A stretch of DNA of 64,000 nucleotides from Flavisphingopyxis sp963800335 (GTDB taxonomy: Bacteria > Pseudomonadota > Alphaproteobacteria > Sphingomonadales > Sphingomonadaceae), in the NCBI GenBank assembly GCA_963800335.1, contig CAWDAN010000005.1, positions 124,001 through 188,000 on the forward strand, given 5' to 3'. Positions 9,244 to 18,909 of this stretch are shown one piece after another (position 1 is the first letter of the stretch; every line of letters begins with the position of its first letter). The notes beneath the pieces were generated by a model, which was not told where the DNA came from, did not search any database, and was given only the letters and a program-made list of their open reading frames with translations. The position numbers and the translations under genes were made by a program.

Positions 9244-10569
9244 ATGGCAAGCGAAGTCAAAGTCCCCACCCTCGGCGAAAGCGTCAGCGAAGCGACGCTC
9301 GGCGAATGGCTCAAACAGCCGGGCGACGCAGTTGCGGTCGATGAACCGATCGCCAGCCTCGAAACCGACAAGGTCGCGGTCGAGGTGCCGAGCCCGATTG
9401 CCGGCGTGATGGGCGAGCACAAGGTCGCCGAAGGCGCGACCGTCGAAGTCGGCACCGTCATCGCGGTGGTCGAAGAAGGCGGCGCCGCGGCTAGCCCTGC
9501 GGCATCGAGCGCGGCCAGCCCCGCCCCTGCAGCGAGCAAGGCCGACGCGCCCACCAAAATTGCCGAACCCGCCGGCGACGGCGATCCCGACGATGCTCCC
9601 GAAGCCCCCGACGACCAGCGCCGCGCGATCGACGGCGGCAGCGGCAAGGACGAACCTGCCGACCGCGAGATGCCGACGCTGTCGCCCGCAGTGCGCCGCC
9701 TCGTCCTTGAACACGGGATCGACCCGAGCCGTGTCCAGGGCACCGGCAAGGACGGTCGCCTGACCAAGGAAGATGTCCTCGCTGCAGCGAAGAAGCAGGG
9801 CGAGGCCCCCGCTCCTGCTCCCGCCGCCGCATCGCCTGCGCCTGCTGCAGCCAAGTCGAAGGGCGGCGAGCGCGCCGAAGAGCGCGTCAAGATGACGCGG
9901 ATGCGCCAGACGATCGCCAAGCGGCTCAAATCGGCGCAGGACACTGCCGCGCTGCTGACCACCTTCAACGATGTCGACATGACCGCGGTGATCGAGGCGC
10001 GGACGCGCTACAAGGACCTGTTCGAGAAGAAGCACGGCGTCCGCCTCGGCTTCATGGGATTCTTCACCAAGGCCGCGTGCCTCGCGCTCAAGGACATTCC
10101 CAACGTCAATGCGCAGATCGACGGTGAAGAGATCGTCTATCACGATTATGTCGACGTCTCGGTCGCGGTGTCGGCGCCCGGCGGTCTCGTCGTTCCCGTC
10201 ATCCGCAATGCCGAGGCGCTGAGCTTCGCCGACATCGAAAAGACGATCGGCGACTTCGGCGCGCGCGCCAAGGTTGGCAAGCTGACGATGGAAGACATGA
10301 CCGGCGGCACCTTCACCATCTCGAATGGCGGCGTGTTCGGCTCGCTGATGTCGACCCCGATCATCAATCCCCCGCAATCGGCCGTCCTTGGTCTGCACCG
10401 GATCGAGGACCGCCCTGTCGCGATCGACGGCAAGGTCGAGATCCGCCCGATGATGTATCTCGCGCTCAGCTACGACCATCGCCTGATCGACGGCCGCGAA
10501 GCGGTGACATTCCTCAAGATCATCAAGGACGCGATCGAGGATCCGACGCGCCTGCTGATCGACCTTTAA
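9244..10569 (+). CDS. sucB: 2-oxoglutarate dehydrogenase E2 (dihydrolipoyl succinyltransferase)
   Basis: The protein has 441 residues. One lipoyl domain (1-80) carries the lipoylated Lys43 in ETDKVAVEV. An Ala/Pro-rich linker follows at about 80-150. The peripheral-subunit-binding domain (LSPAVRRLVLEHGIDPSRV) is at about 155-190, then a second Ala/Pro linker, and the catalytic domain from about 215. His412 and Asp416 in YDHRLIDGRE are the acyltransferase residues. It transfers succinyl groups from E1 to CoA. It lies 18 bases after sucA, with AAGGAACGAGA upstream, so the two are clearly in one operon. Confidence 0.97.
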   Translation: MASEVKVPTLGESVSEATLGEWLKQPGDAVAVDEPIASLETDKVAVEVPSPIAGVMGEHKVAEGATVEVGTVIAVVEEGGAAASPAASSAASPAPAASKADAPTKIAEPAGDGDPDDAPEAPDDQRRAIDGGSGKDEPADREMPTLSPAVRRLVLEHGIDPSRVQGTGKDGRLTKEDVLAAAKKQGEAPAPAPAAASPAPAAAKSKGGERAEERVKMTRMRQTIAKRLKSAQDTAALLTTFNDVDMTAVIEARTRYKDLFEKKHGVRLGFMGFFTKAACLALKDIPNVNAQIDGEEIVYHDYVDVSVAVSAPGGLVVPVIRNAEALSFADIEKTIGDFGARAKVGKLTMEDMTGGTFTISNGGVFGSLMSTPIINPPQSAVLGLHRIEDRPVAIDGKVEIRPMMYLALSYDHRLIDGREAVTFLKIIKDAIEDPTRLLIDL

Positions 10570-10576
10570 CCCCAGC

Positions 10577-10665
10577 CCCGTTCGGGCCGAGCTTGTCGAA
10601 GACCTGTCCTGTTTCTAGATGCGGGACTCACGTATACGACAAGGACAGCCTTCGGCGTAAACGGG
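10577..10665. repeat. Degenerate sphingomonad-type intergenic inverted repeat
   Basis: The left arm CCGTTCGGGCCGAGCTTG, continuing TCGAAGACCTGTCCT, resembles the intergenic palindromic element widely scattered in sphingomonad genomes. The right arm is only partly preserved: AAGGACAGCCTTCGGCGTAAACGGGG at 10641-10665 pairs with CTGTCCT and CGTTC-like parts of the left arm but has lost most of the middle. It fills the gap between sucB and lpdA. The family assignment rests on memory of the consensus and not on a search. Confidence 0.5.
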
Positions 10666-10681
10666 GCAAACGGAGCAAGAC

Positions 10682-12097
10682 ATGACCGACCAGACTTACG
10701 ACTATGATGTTCTCGTGATCGGCAGCGGGCCCGGCGGCTATGTCGCCGCGATCCGCGCCGGGCAGCTCGGCCTCAAGACCGCCTGCGTCGAGAGCCGCGA
10801 GACGCTGGGCGGGACGTGCCTCAACGTCGGCTGCATCCCGTCGAAGGCGATGCTCCACGCGAGCGAGTATTTCGACGCCGCGGCCAATGGGACGATGGCC
10901 AAGATGGGCGTCAAGGTGACCCCCGAGCTCGACCTCGACACGATGCACGCGCAGCGGCTCGACGCGGTCAAGCAGCTGACCGGCGGCATCGCCTTCCTGT
11001 TCAAGAAGAACAAGGTCGACTGGCTCAAGGGCCGCGCCGCCTTCACCGGCGCGCACAGCGTCGACATCGCGGGCAAGACGGTCACCGCCAGGGACATCGT
11101 CATCGCGACGGGATCGAGTGTCACCCCGCTGCCCGGCGTCGAAGTCGACAACGAAAAGCAGATCATCGTCGATTCGACCGGCGCGCTCGAACTCGCCAGC
11201 GTTCCCGAGCACATGGTCGTGATCGGCGGCGGCGTCATCGGGCTCGAGCTCGGCAGCGTCTGGCGGCGGTTGGGCGCGAAAGTGACCTGCGTCGAATATC
11301 TCGACGAGATCCTCCCCGGTTTCGACGGCGACGTGCGCAAGGAAGCCCGCAAGATCTTCAAGAAACAGGGCATCGAGTTCAAGCTCGGCACCAAGGTCAC
11401 CAAGGTCACGGCCAAGGGCAAGTCGGCCAGCGTGACGGTCGAACCCGCCAAGGGCGGTGCCGCCGAGACGATCGCCGCCGACTGCGTGCTCGTATCGATC
11501 GGGCGCCGGCCCAACACCGACGGACTCGCGCTCGACAAGGCGGGGCTGAAGACCAACGAACGCGGGCAGATCGACATCGATCACGAGTTCCGCACCGCAG
11601 TCGACGGCGTCTGGGCGATCGGCGACGTGGTTCCCGGCCCGATGCTGGCGCACAAGGCCGAGGACGAAGGCCTCGCGGTTGCCGAAAACATCGCCGGGCT
11701 GACCGGCATCGTCAATCACGACGTCATCCCGTCGGTCGTCTACACGCTGCCCGAGATTTCGGGCGTCGGCCTGACCGAGGAAGCTGCGGCCGAGAAGATG
11801 AAGGACAAGGGCGGGATCAAGGTCGGCAAGTTCCCGATGCTGGCCAACAGCCGCGCCAAGACCAACCATGAGCCCGAGGGCTTCGTGAAGGTCATCGCCG
11901 AGGCCGACAGCGACCGCGTGCTCGGCGTCTGGGCGATCGCCAGCGTAGCCGGCACGATGATCGCCGAGGCGGCGGTGGCGATGGAGTTCGGCGCGACGAG
12001 CGAGGACATCGCTTACACCTGCCACGCCCACCCGACGCACGCCGAAGCGATGAAGGAAGCCGCGATGGGCGTCCAGGGCAAGCCGATCCACATCTGA
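10682..12097 (+). CDS. lpdA: Dihydrolipoyl dehydrogenase (E3)
   Basis: This 471-residue flavoprotein has FAD-binding GSGPGGYVAA at residues 14-23 and the redox disulfide Cys46-Cys51 in GGTCLNVGCIPSK. The NAD-binding GGGVIGLELGSV is mid-protein, followed by the second FAD motif AIGDVVPGPMLAHKAEDEG. The catalytic His450-Glu455 pair is in HAHPTHAEA. It reoxidises the dihydrolipoyl group of E2 for the 2-oxoglutarate complex and possibly others. A GGAG site precedes the ATG. It is separated from sucB by about 110 bases that hold a repeat relic, so it may be read through from the operon or have its own promoter. Confidence 0.97.
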   Translation: MTDQTYDYDVLVIGSGPGGYVAAIRAGQLGLKTACVESRETLGGTCLNVGCIPSKAMLHASEYFDAAANGTMAKMGVKVTPELDLDTMHAQRLDAVKQLTGGIAFLFKKNKVDWLKGRAAFTGAHSVDIAGKTVTARDIVIATGSSVTPLPGVEVDNEKQIIVDSTGALELASVPEHMVVIGGGVIGLELGSVWRRLGAKVTCVEYLDEILPGFDGDVRKEARKIFKKQGIEFKLGTKVTKVTAKGKSASVTVEPAKGGAAETIAADCVLVSIGRRPNTDGLALDKAGLKTNERGQIDIDHEFRTAVDGVWAIGDVVPGPMLAHKAEDEGLAVAENIAGLTGIVNHDVIPSVVYTLPEISGVGLTEEAAAEKMKDKGGIKVGKFPMLANSRAKTNHEPEGFVKVIAEADSDRVLGVWAIASVAGTMIAEAAVAMEFGATSEDIAYTCHAHPTHAEAMKEAAMGVQGKPIHI

Positions 12098-12144
12098 AAA
12101 ACCGGCGAGGGTGCGATGGCATCACGGCCGGAGAGGGCACCGCC

Positions 12145-12834
12145 ATGAAGACCTATCGCCAACTCCATCGCTGGCACATCTGGCTTGGCTGGCTGATCGG
12201 CGTGCCGATGATCCTGTGGACCGCCTCGGGGCTGTTCATGGTGCTGAAACCGATCGAGGCGGTCCGCGGAGAGAACCTGCGCGCGGAACCCGCCGCCCTC
12301 GTAGCGGCCGAAGCGCTGCCTGAGATCGACCCGGCACTGGGCGCGTTGAAATCGCTGCGTCTCGTCGCGACGACCCAAGGGAGCCAATGGATCGTCGAAC
12401 AGGGCAAAGCGACGACCCGCTTCGATTCGCGCAGCGGAAAGAAGCTCGCGGCCGTCGATGAAGCCGAGGCGCGCGCGATCGTCGCGAAGGCCATCGTCGC
12501 CAACCTACCGATTACCGCGATGACGCGCTTTGCCGCCGCCGATGCGCCGGGCGACTTCCGCCGCCCCCGCCCCGCCTGGCAGGCCAAGCTGTCCGACGGC
12601 ACGCACGCCTATGTCGATGCCGATAGCGGAGAGCTGCTCGCGGTGCGCACGCCCTTCTGGCGCGCCTATGACTTCATGTGGGGGATCCACATCATGGATC
12701 TCGACACGCGCGAGGATTTCAACAATCCCGTGCTCAAGATCTTTGCCGCGCTCGCCTTGCTGTCGCTGCTCCTCGCCTTCCCGATGCTGATCATCCGCCA
12801 GCGCCGGATATCGCGTAACCGAAGCCCGCGATGA
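12145..12834 (+). CDS. PepSY-domain inner-membrane protein
   Basis: The protein has 229 residues. The N-terminal membrane segment begins in the pattern KTYRQLHRWHIWLGWLIG, typical of PepSY-associated TM proteins. The periplasmic part holds PepSY-like sequence ending in AYVDADSGELLAVRTPFW. A second histidine pair follows in DFMWGIHIMDLDTRED, then a C-terminal membrane helix (LALLSLLLAFPMLIIRQRR). Such proteins often accompany iron uptake or reductases, but nothing nearby fixes a role. A GGAGAGG-like site lies about eight bases before the ATG. Its stop overlaps the next start (ATGA). Confidence 0.78.
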   Translation: MKTYRQLHRWHIWLGWLIGVPMILWTASGLFMVLKPIEAVRGENLRAEPAALVAAEALPEIDPALGALKSLRLVATTQGSQWIVEQGKATTRFDSRSGKKLAAVDEAEARAIVAKAIVANLPITAMTRFAAADAPGDFRRPRPAWQAKLSDGTHAYVDADSGELLAVRTPFWRAYDFMWGIHIMDLDTREDFNNPVLKIFAALALLSLLLAFPMLIIRQRRISRNRSPR

Positions 12835-13475
12835 GCCCGACCGATCCGCCGCTTGTCCAGACTGCCCTGGTCTGGCTCGACCTTCTCGGCATTGCGGTGT
12901 TCGCGATCTCGGGCGCATTGCTCGCCGCGCGCAAGCAGCAGACGCTCGTTACCTTCGCTTTTTTCGCGCTGGTCACCGGGGTCGGCGGCGGCACGGTACG
13001 CGACCTCCTGATCGGTGCGCCGGTCTTCTGGGTTCACGACAGCATGATCGCGCTCGCCTGCCTCGTCGCCGCGATCCTCGTCTGGCTGGCGCCCGGTACG
13101 CTGTGGCAACGCGCGGCGATCGACTGGTTCGACGCGGTCGGGATCGCCGCCTATGCGGTGTTCGGCGCGGCCAAGGCGCTGCGCTATGGCATCGACCCGG
13201 TGCCCGCCGCGATGATGGGCGTCATTACCGCCTGCGTCGGCGGCGTGATCCGCGACGTCATTGCGGGCGAACCGTCGATCATCATGCGGCCAGAGCTTTA
13301 CGTCACCGCCGCCGCCTTGGGATCGTCGCTGTTCATCGCGCTGACATTGGCGGGCATGCCCTTGGTCGCCGCCGCCAGCATTGCTTTCGTTGCAGGCTTC
13401 GGATTGCGCGCGCTGGCGATCTGGAAGGGGCTGGCCCTGCCGAGCTACGGCCTAGCGCGCGACGAGCAGCCATAG
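12831..13475 (+). CDS. TRIC-type (UPF0126/YadS) cation channel family protein
   Basis: This 214-residue membrane protein is built from two similar halves, each with a glycine-rich helix pair and the motif GGGTVRDLLIG (first half) or GGVIRDVIAGEPS (second half). This duplication is diagnostic of the bacterial UPF0126/TRIC family. Structural work on relatives shows trimeric cation channels; the physiological role in bacteria is unsettled. The start overlaps the PepSY gene stop by four bases. The 3' end overlaps the end of sppA on the other strand by 24 bases in tail-to-tail fashion. Confidence 0.85.
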   Translation: MSPTDPPLVQTALVWLDLLGIAVFAISGALLAARKQQTLVTFAFFALVTGVGGGTVRDLLIGAPVFWVHDSMIALACLVAAILVWLAPGTLWQRAAIDWFDAVGIAAYAVFGAAKALRYGIDPVPAAMMGVITACVGGVIRDVIAGEPSIIMRPELYVTAAALGSSLFIALTLAGMPLVAAASIAFVAGFGLRALAIWKGLALPSYGLARDEQP

Positions 13476-15413
13476 CCGCGACCACAGGCCGGACAGGCGT
13501 GTCGTATCGGGTGCGGCGGTTGCGACCAGCGAGCGGCACTCGAAGCAATCGGCCTGGACCGATCCGCCCCCGGCAACCAGCCGTTCGACGTCGCTGACCG
13601 CGCGCGCGGCAAGCAGCGTGTGGCGCGCGCCGAGCACCGCGAGCATGCCGCGCGCCTCGGGTTCGTCGTCCTGGTCGCTGGCGAACAGATCGGCGAGCAT
13701 CGCGGCAAAGGCATCGGGCTGCGGTTCGTAATAGGTCGCATGGACCTTGGCCGGATCGAGCTTGGCAAGCTTGGCCGCCGCCGCCATCGCCTCGTCGAGT
13801 CCGCCGAACGCATCGATCAGGCCAAGCTGGCGTGCCGCGCCGCCCGACCAGACGCGCCCCTCGGCGATTTCGCGGACGCGCTCGACCGGCAGCTTGCGGT
13901 TGGCCGCAACGATGCCGGTAAACTTGCCATAGATATTCTCGATGCTCGCCTGGACGACGCGATCGAACTGTTCGCTGGTCCCGCCGAAGATATCGGGCTG
14001 CCCCGACAAGGGCGTGGTGGTGACGCCGTCGGCGCCGATGCCGAGCTTGTCGAGCGAACCGGAAAAGGTCGGAATGATCCCGAACACACCGATCGATCCG
14101 GTGATCGTATCGGGCTCGGCGAAGATCCGGTCGCTCGCGGTCGAAACCCAGAAGCCGCCCGATGCGGCGACGTTGGCCATCGATACGACGACGGGCAGGC
14201 CCTTGGCCCGCGCCGACATCAGCGCCTGGCGGATTTCCTCCGACGCCAGCGCCGATCCGCCCGGCGAATCGACGCGCAGGACGATCGCCTTGGCATCGCC
14301 GCGCGCGACGACGTCGAGGATCTGCGTGGCGATCGTCGTACCGCCCGCGGTCCCCGCCCCCGCCTTGCCGTCGACGATCGTTCCGACCACCGGCACGACC
14401 GCAATCTCGTCGCCGCTATCATCGGCGTCGCTCGCGGCGAGATAATCGTCGAGCCTGATCGAAGCGAACTTCCACGGACGATCCTTGTCGGGACCGACGC
14501 CTGCGAGGTTCGCGACGCGCCGGCCAAAGGCGATGCGGTTGCCCGTCTTGTCGACCAGCCCGGCGGCAACAACCGCCTTGGCCAGGTCGCCGCCGGCACC
14601 CTCGACCGCGCCCGCCGGATTTCCGGTGAACGCGGCGATCTTCGCCTTGGGTCGTGCCGCGACGACGTGGGCCTGCCATTGCTCCCACAAGGTATCAGCA
14701 TAGGCCTGGTTCATCGTGCGCGCGGCGGGCGACTGGTCGCTCCTGATATAGGGTTCGACCGCGCTCTTGAACGTTCCGACACGATAGACCTTCGCCTCGA
14801 TGCCGAGCTTGTCCATCAGTCCCTTGTAATAGAGGCGTGAGCCGCCGGGTCCGGTGAACAGCGCACCGCCCATCGGGTCGACCCATATTTCCGAGGCGTG
14901 CGCGGCGAGCGCATAGCTGTCGTCGCTATAGGCGGTGGCATAGGCAAGGACGGGCTTGCCCGCCTTGCGCGCGGTGTCGAGCGCGGTGCCGATCCGCTCC
15001 AGCGTCACCTGTCCCCCACCAAGGAAGCGGTCGAGGTCGAGGACGATCACCTTCACCTTGTCGTCGCCGGCGGCGTGTTCGACCGCGCGGACGATATCGC
15101 GCGCGCGAAATTGCCTGGTCACGGGACCCTGCAGCGCAGCAAAGGGTGCGGGATCGGCGGGCTGTTCGGACACCACGCCGGCAAGGTCGAGGACCAGCGC
15201 ACCGTCGCGCACCGCCGCGGCATTCGGGCGGCCCGACAGGATCGCGAAGATCGCAATGAAGAACAGCAGCATGAAGACGAGGACCAGCGCGTCCTTGATT
15301 CCGACCAATATCCCCCACGCCTTGCCGAGAAAACGGCGGTTCGATGTCGTCGCGCCAGCGCTGTCTGCGACGGGATGGGCGGTAGCGGGAACCGTGGGAG
15401 ATGCAGTGGTCAT
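13452..15413 (-). CDS. sppA: Signal peptide peptidase SppA, 67K type
   Basis: The protein has 653 residues and a single N-terminal membrane anchor (about 34-60). It follows the double S49 domain plan of the long SppA. The catalytic Lys lies in GTFKSAVEP near residue 214 of the first domain. The catalytic Ser lies in NVAASGGFW near residue 418 of the second, preceded by VDSPGGSALASEE. It degrades cleaved signal peptides in the inner membrane. About 60 residues beyond the peptidase core form a variable tail that ends inside the TRIC gene on the opposite strand. The upstream neighbour is divergent groES. Confidence 0.93.
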   Translation of the reverse strand: MTTASPTVPATAHPVADSAGATTSNRRFLGKAWGILVGIKDALVLVFMLLFFIAIFAILSGRPNAAAVRDGALVLDLAGVVSEQPADPAPFAALQGPVTRQFRARDIVRAVEHAAGDDKVKVIVLDLDRFLGGGQVTLERIGTALDTARKAGKPVLAYATAYSDDSYALAAHASEIWVDPMGGALFTGPGGSRLYYKGLMDKLGIEAKVYRVGTFKSAVEPYIRSDQSPAARTMNQAYADTLWEQWQAHVVAARPKAKIAAFTGNPAGAVEGAGGDLAKAVVAAGLVDKTGNRIAFGRRVANLAGVGPDKDRPWKFASIRLDDYLAASDADDSGDEIAVVPVVGTIVDGKAGAGTAGGTTIATQILDVVARGDAKAIVLRVDSPGGSALASEEIRQALMSARAKGLPVVVSMANVAASGGFWVSTASDRIFAEPDTITGSIGVFGIIPTFSGSLDKLGIGADGVTTTPLSGQPDIFGGTSEQFDRVVQASIENIYGKFTGIVAANRKLPVERVREIAEGRVWSGGAARQLGLIDAFGGLDEAMAAAAKLAKLDPAKVHATYYEPQPDAFAAMLADLFASDQDDEPEARGMLAVLGARHTLLAARAVSDVERLVAGGGSVQADCFECRSLVATAAPDTTRLSGLWSRLWLLVAR

Positions 15414-15508
15414 CCGCCCATCCTATTGATCCGCCAAACCGTTGTAAACGCCTAACACACCCCGATCTTGCCCGATCATCCCGCTTGCAAATTTTCACGC
15501 TGTCGGCC

Positions 15509-15537
15509 CTTGAACCTGCGGCCCGCGCCCATCATAT
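15509..15537 (+). promoter_or_regulatory. Sigma-32 heat-shock promoter of groESL
   Basis: CTTGAA at 15509-15514, a spacer of 13 bases, and CCCATCATAT at 15528-15537 match the RpoH consensus (CTTGAA, 13-15 bases, CCCCATnTA) almost perfectly. Transcription should start around 15545, directly at the CIRCE element, about 80 bases before the groES ATG. Confidence 0.85.
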
Positions 15538-15545
15538 GGCGGGGG

Positions 15546-15572
15546 TTGGCACTCTCCCAGAGCGAGTGCCAA
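15546..15572. promoter_or_regulatory. CIRCE operator (HrcA binding site)
   Basis: TTGGCACTC at 15546-15554, nine bases, then GAGTGCCAA at 15564-15572. The two arms are exact reverse complements, and spacing and sequence follow the CIRCE consensus TTAGCACTC-N9-GAGTGCTAA. It sits immediately downstream of the sigma-32 promoter, where HrcA would block initiation or early elongation. Confidence 0.93.
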
Positions 15573-15624
15573 GACATTCACTCATTCGCTTGCAGAAAGC
15601 ACCAGAAAGGCAAGGTTAGCGCGT

Positions 15625-15912
15625 ATGAATTTTCGTCCGCTTCACGACCGCGTCCTCGTCCGTCGAGTCGAGGCTGATCAGAAAACCGCCGGCGGGATCA
15701 TCATTCCCGACAGCGCTCAGGAAAAGCCGCAGGAAGGCGAAGTCGTCTCTGCCGGTACCGGCGCGCGCAACGATGCCGGTGACATCCACCCGCTCGAGGT
15801 CAAGGCCGGCGACAAGATCCTGTTCGGCAAATGGTCGGGCACCGAGGTCAAGATCGACGGCGAAGATCTGATCATCATGAAGGAAAGCGACATCCTCGGC
15901 ATCGTCGGCTGA
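15625..15912 (+). CDS. groES: Co-chaperonin GroES
   Basis: The protein has 95 residues and is complete. It begins MNFRPLHDRVLVRRVE and contains the mobile-loop segment KTAGGIIIPDSAQEKP and the conserved GDKILFGKWSGTEVKIDGED, ending ESDILGIVG. It caps the GroEL chamber during ATP-driven protein folding in the cytoplasm. It is the first gene of a two-gene operon under sigma-32 and CIRCE control; groEL starts 57 bases downstream. Confidence 0.98.
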   Translation: MNFRPLHDRVLVRRVEADQKTAGGIIIPDSAQEKPQEGEVVSAGTGARNDAGDIHPLEVKAGDKILFGKWSGTEVKIDGEDLIIMKESDILGIVG

Positions 15913-15969
15913 CGATCAAGGGCGCTTCCACTCACTCGAATTTAGACAGAAAGCAGAGGTAGATAGCTT

Positions 15970-17628
<1,659 letters not shown>

Positions 17629-17659
17629 ACCGTCCGCACCCACCTGCCGTCAGGCACAG

Positions 17660-17694
17660 AAAGGGGCCGGAAGATCACTCTTCCGGCCCCTTTT
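17660..17694 (+). terminator. Rho-independent terminator of groESL
   Basis: A perfect 12-base-pair stem (GGGGCCGGAAGA at 17663-17674 with TCTTCCGGCCCC at 17679-17690), a four-base loop TCAC, then TTTT. Confidence 0.93.
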
Positions 17695-17769
17695 CAATGC
17701 GCTTGCGCCGGCTGCCGGGTCATCGCGGCGCATTAGGTGTTAGTAAAAGCGTCTTGGGTTGCACCCAAC

Positions 17770-17802
17770 AAAAAGGGCGCACCGTATGAAACGGCGCGCC
17801 CT
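17770..17802 (-). terminator. Terminator of the 17842-18081 lipoprotein gene
   Basis: AGGGCGC-A-CCGT and ACGG-C-GCGCCCT pair with one internal mismatch around the loop ATGAA. Read on the minus strand, the stem is followed by a run of five T, so it ends transcription of the upstream minus-strand gene. It faces the groESL terminator. Confidence 0.85.
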
Positions 17803-17841
17803 GATTGGTTCGAACGACCCGAAGGCCGCCGTTTGCCGTAA

Positions 17842-18081
17842 TTAGTCGGCAGCTGCTTCGTTCATCGATTCGTCCTGCACGTCGGCTTCGACGGCGGTCG
17901 CTTCGTTGGCTACGGCACTGCCCATTTCGTCGGTGGCTTCGCCAGCGGTATCAGCAGCGTTCTCGATGTCATTGCCCATCGAATCAGCCGTCTCAGCAGC
18001 ATTGTCCTGGGTCTTTTCCGAGCAGGCGGCCAGGCCGAGTGCGGCGGTAGCAACCATGGCTACGGTGAAAAACTTACGCAT
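17842..18081 (-). CDS. Small Ala/Asp/Glu-rich lipoprotein
   Basis: The product has 79 residues. A signal peptide ends in lipobox LAAC (residues 17-20), so the mature lipoprotein has only about 60 residues. It is dominated by Ala, Glu, Asp and Asn in heptad-like stretches (ETADSMGNDIENAADTAGEA), with almost no large hydrophobic residues after the lipid anchor. It is probably an extended helical, acidic envelope lipoprotein. It resembles entericidin-like or late-embryogenesis-like small proteins in composition only. It has its own terminator. The function is unknown. It is one of three small lipoprotein genes in a row. Confidence 0.75.
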   Translation of the reverse strand: MRKFFTVAMVATAALGLAACSEKTQDNAAETADSMGNDIENAADTAGEATDEMGSAVANEATAVEADVQDESMNEAAAD

Positions 18082-18204
18082 GAAATTCCCTCCAATTGAA
18101 TCCAGACCCGCCTCCTGGGCAAAGTCCAGCGGGTTATTTAGGGGTTCGCGGTCGTGAGCGCAAGCAACTCGGCGCGCATCGCCGCTAGCGGCGACAAGCG
18201 GCGG

Positions 18205-18441
18205 TCATTCGGGTTGTTTCGGATCGCTGTCGCCTTGCGCTTGCGCCCGGCGCAGGCGTTCGGCCTGTTCGGCATTGGCGTCGGCCGGAGAGCGTCCCCG
18301 TTTTTCGAGCATTTCGGCAGCCTCGTCTAGCGCCTTGGCCTCGCCCACCGTCACGCCGCCGGGACCCGGATCATTGTCGTTCGCGCTGCACGCGGACAGC
18401 GCGAACGGTAGGATGATCGCTAGGCGCAGCCGCGCGATCAT
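18205..18441 (-). CDS. Small hypothetical lipoprotein
   Basis: The product has 78 residues. A short signal peptide ends in lipobox LSAC (residues 15-18) and is followed by a Pro/Gly/Asp-rich spacer. A charged helix follows (AKALDEAAEMLEKRGRSP and beyond), with a polar tail. Its ATG overlaps the stop of the upstream 18438-18764 lipoprotein gene by four bases (ATGA), so the two are translationally coupled. There is no known domain, and the function is unknown. Confidence 0.65.
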   Translation of the reverse strand: MIARLRLAIILPFALSACSANDNDPGPGGVTVGEAKALDEAAEMLEKRGRSPADANAEQAERLRRAQAQGDSDPKQPE

Positions 18442-18764
18442 TCAGCTTTCGCGTCGGCGGCGATCTGGTTGGCCTGCTCGGATGCAGATCCGACAGCATC
18501 CTTGGTCGCATCGCCGACCGCGGCGCCGGCGCGCCCGGCAGCATTGCCGACCTTGTCGCTTGCCTGCTTGGCGGCCGAAGCGCTCGCATCGATAGCCTTT
18601 TCGGCTTCGATCATCGCGCGATCGGCGGCCGCTTCGGTCGAATCTCCGACGGCTTCGTCATTCACCAGCTGGTCCTGGCCGTCGACGGTCGTGGACTTTT
18701 CACACGCCGCGAGCGGCAGGGCGCCGGCGGCAAGCAAGAAAATAGCGGAAATACCCGTTTTCAT
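18438..18764 (-). CDS. Ala-rich helical lipoprotein with LEA-like repeats
   Basis: The product has 108 residues from the ATG at 18764. This start is chosen over a longer frame because GGAGG lies nine bases upstream and a lipoprotein signal peptide (lipobox LAAC at about residues 18-21) follows. The mature part is one long predicted helix with repeated Ala-Lys/Asp patterns (ASAAKQASDKVGNAAGRAG, then DATKDAVGSASEQANQI). That resembles group 3 LEA or apolipoprotein-like amphipathic repeats. It is first of a two-gene unit. The function is unknown; stress or envelope protection is only a guess. Confidence 0.7.
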   Translation of the reverse strand: MKTGISAIFLLAAGALPLAACEKSTTVDGQDQLVNDEAVGDSTEAAADRAMIEAEKAIDASASAAKQASDKVGNAAGRAGAAVGDATKDAVGSASEQANQIAADAKAE

Positions 18765-18873
18765 GACAGCAATGCCTCCATGTGCTTGAACCTCGCCATC
18801 ATCTACCCGCGAATCTGTTCGGGTTTCAACCGGTACGCATCGCGTGCATGCAGACCAAGGCGCAAAGCGTCGA

Positions 18874-18902
18874 TTGACGGGCATATAAAGAATTCTTTAT
18901 AT
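18874..18902 (+). promoter_or_regulatory. Promoter of the methionine operon, possibly leaderless
   Basis: TTGACG at 18874-18879, a 17-base spacer, and TTATAT at 18897-18902. The expected start of transcription, about seven bases on, falls at 18909-18910. That is exactly the ATG at 18910, and no Shine-Dalgarno sequence precedes either candidate ATG. This is a by-eye promoter call. Confidence 0.55.
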
Positions 18903-18903
18903 G
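18882..18903. promoter_or_regulatory. Perfect 22-base palindrome, likely SahR-type operator
   Basis: CATATAAAGAA and TTCTTTATATG are exact reverse complements with no spacer. The palindrome lies between and over the -35/-10 elements, directly before an ArsR-methyltransferase regulator gene that heads the metF-metH genes. The position and symmetry fit an autoregulatory ArsR-family operator. Confidence 0.75.
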
Positions 18904-18909
18904 GCATCC

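Noticed and set aside
8161..10479. Very long open frame of 772 codons on the minus strand across sucA and sucB
   Set aside because: It is antisense to two certain genes, has no recognisable domain and is Arg/Asp/Gly-rich as expected from the third-position GC bias of the real genes.
18765..18909. A SAM, SAH or cobalamin riboswitch upstream of the methionine genes
   Set aside because: The predicted transcript begins at or next to the start codon, so there is no leader to hold a riboswitch. Control is better explained by the palindromic operator.
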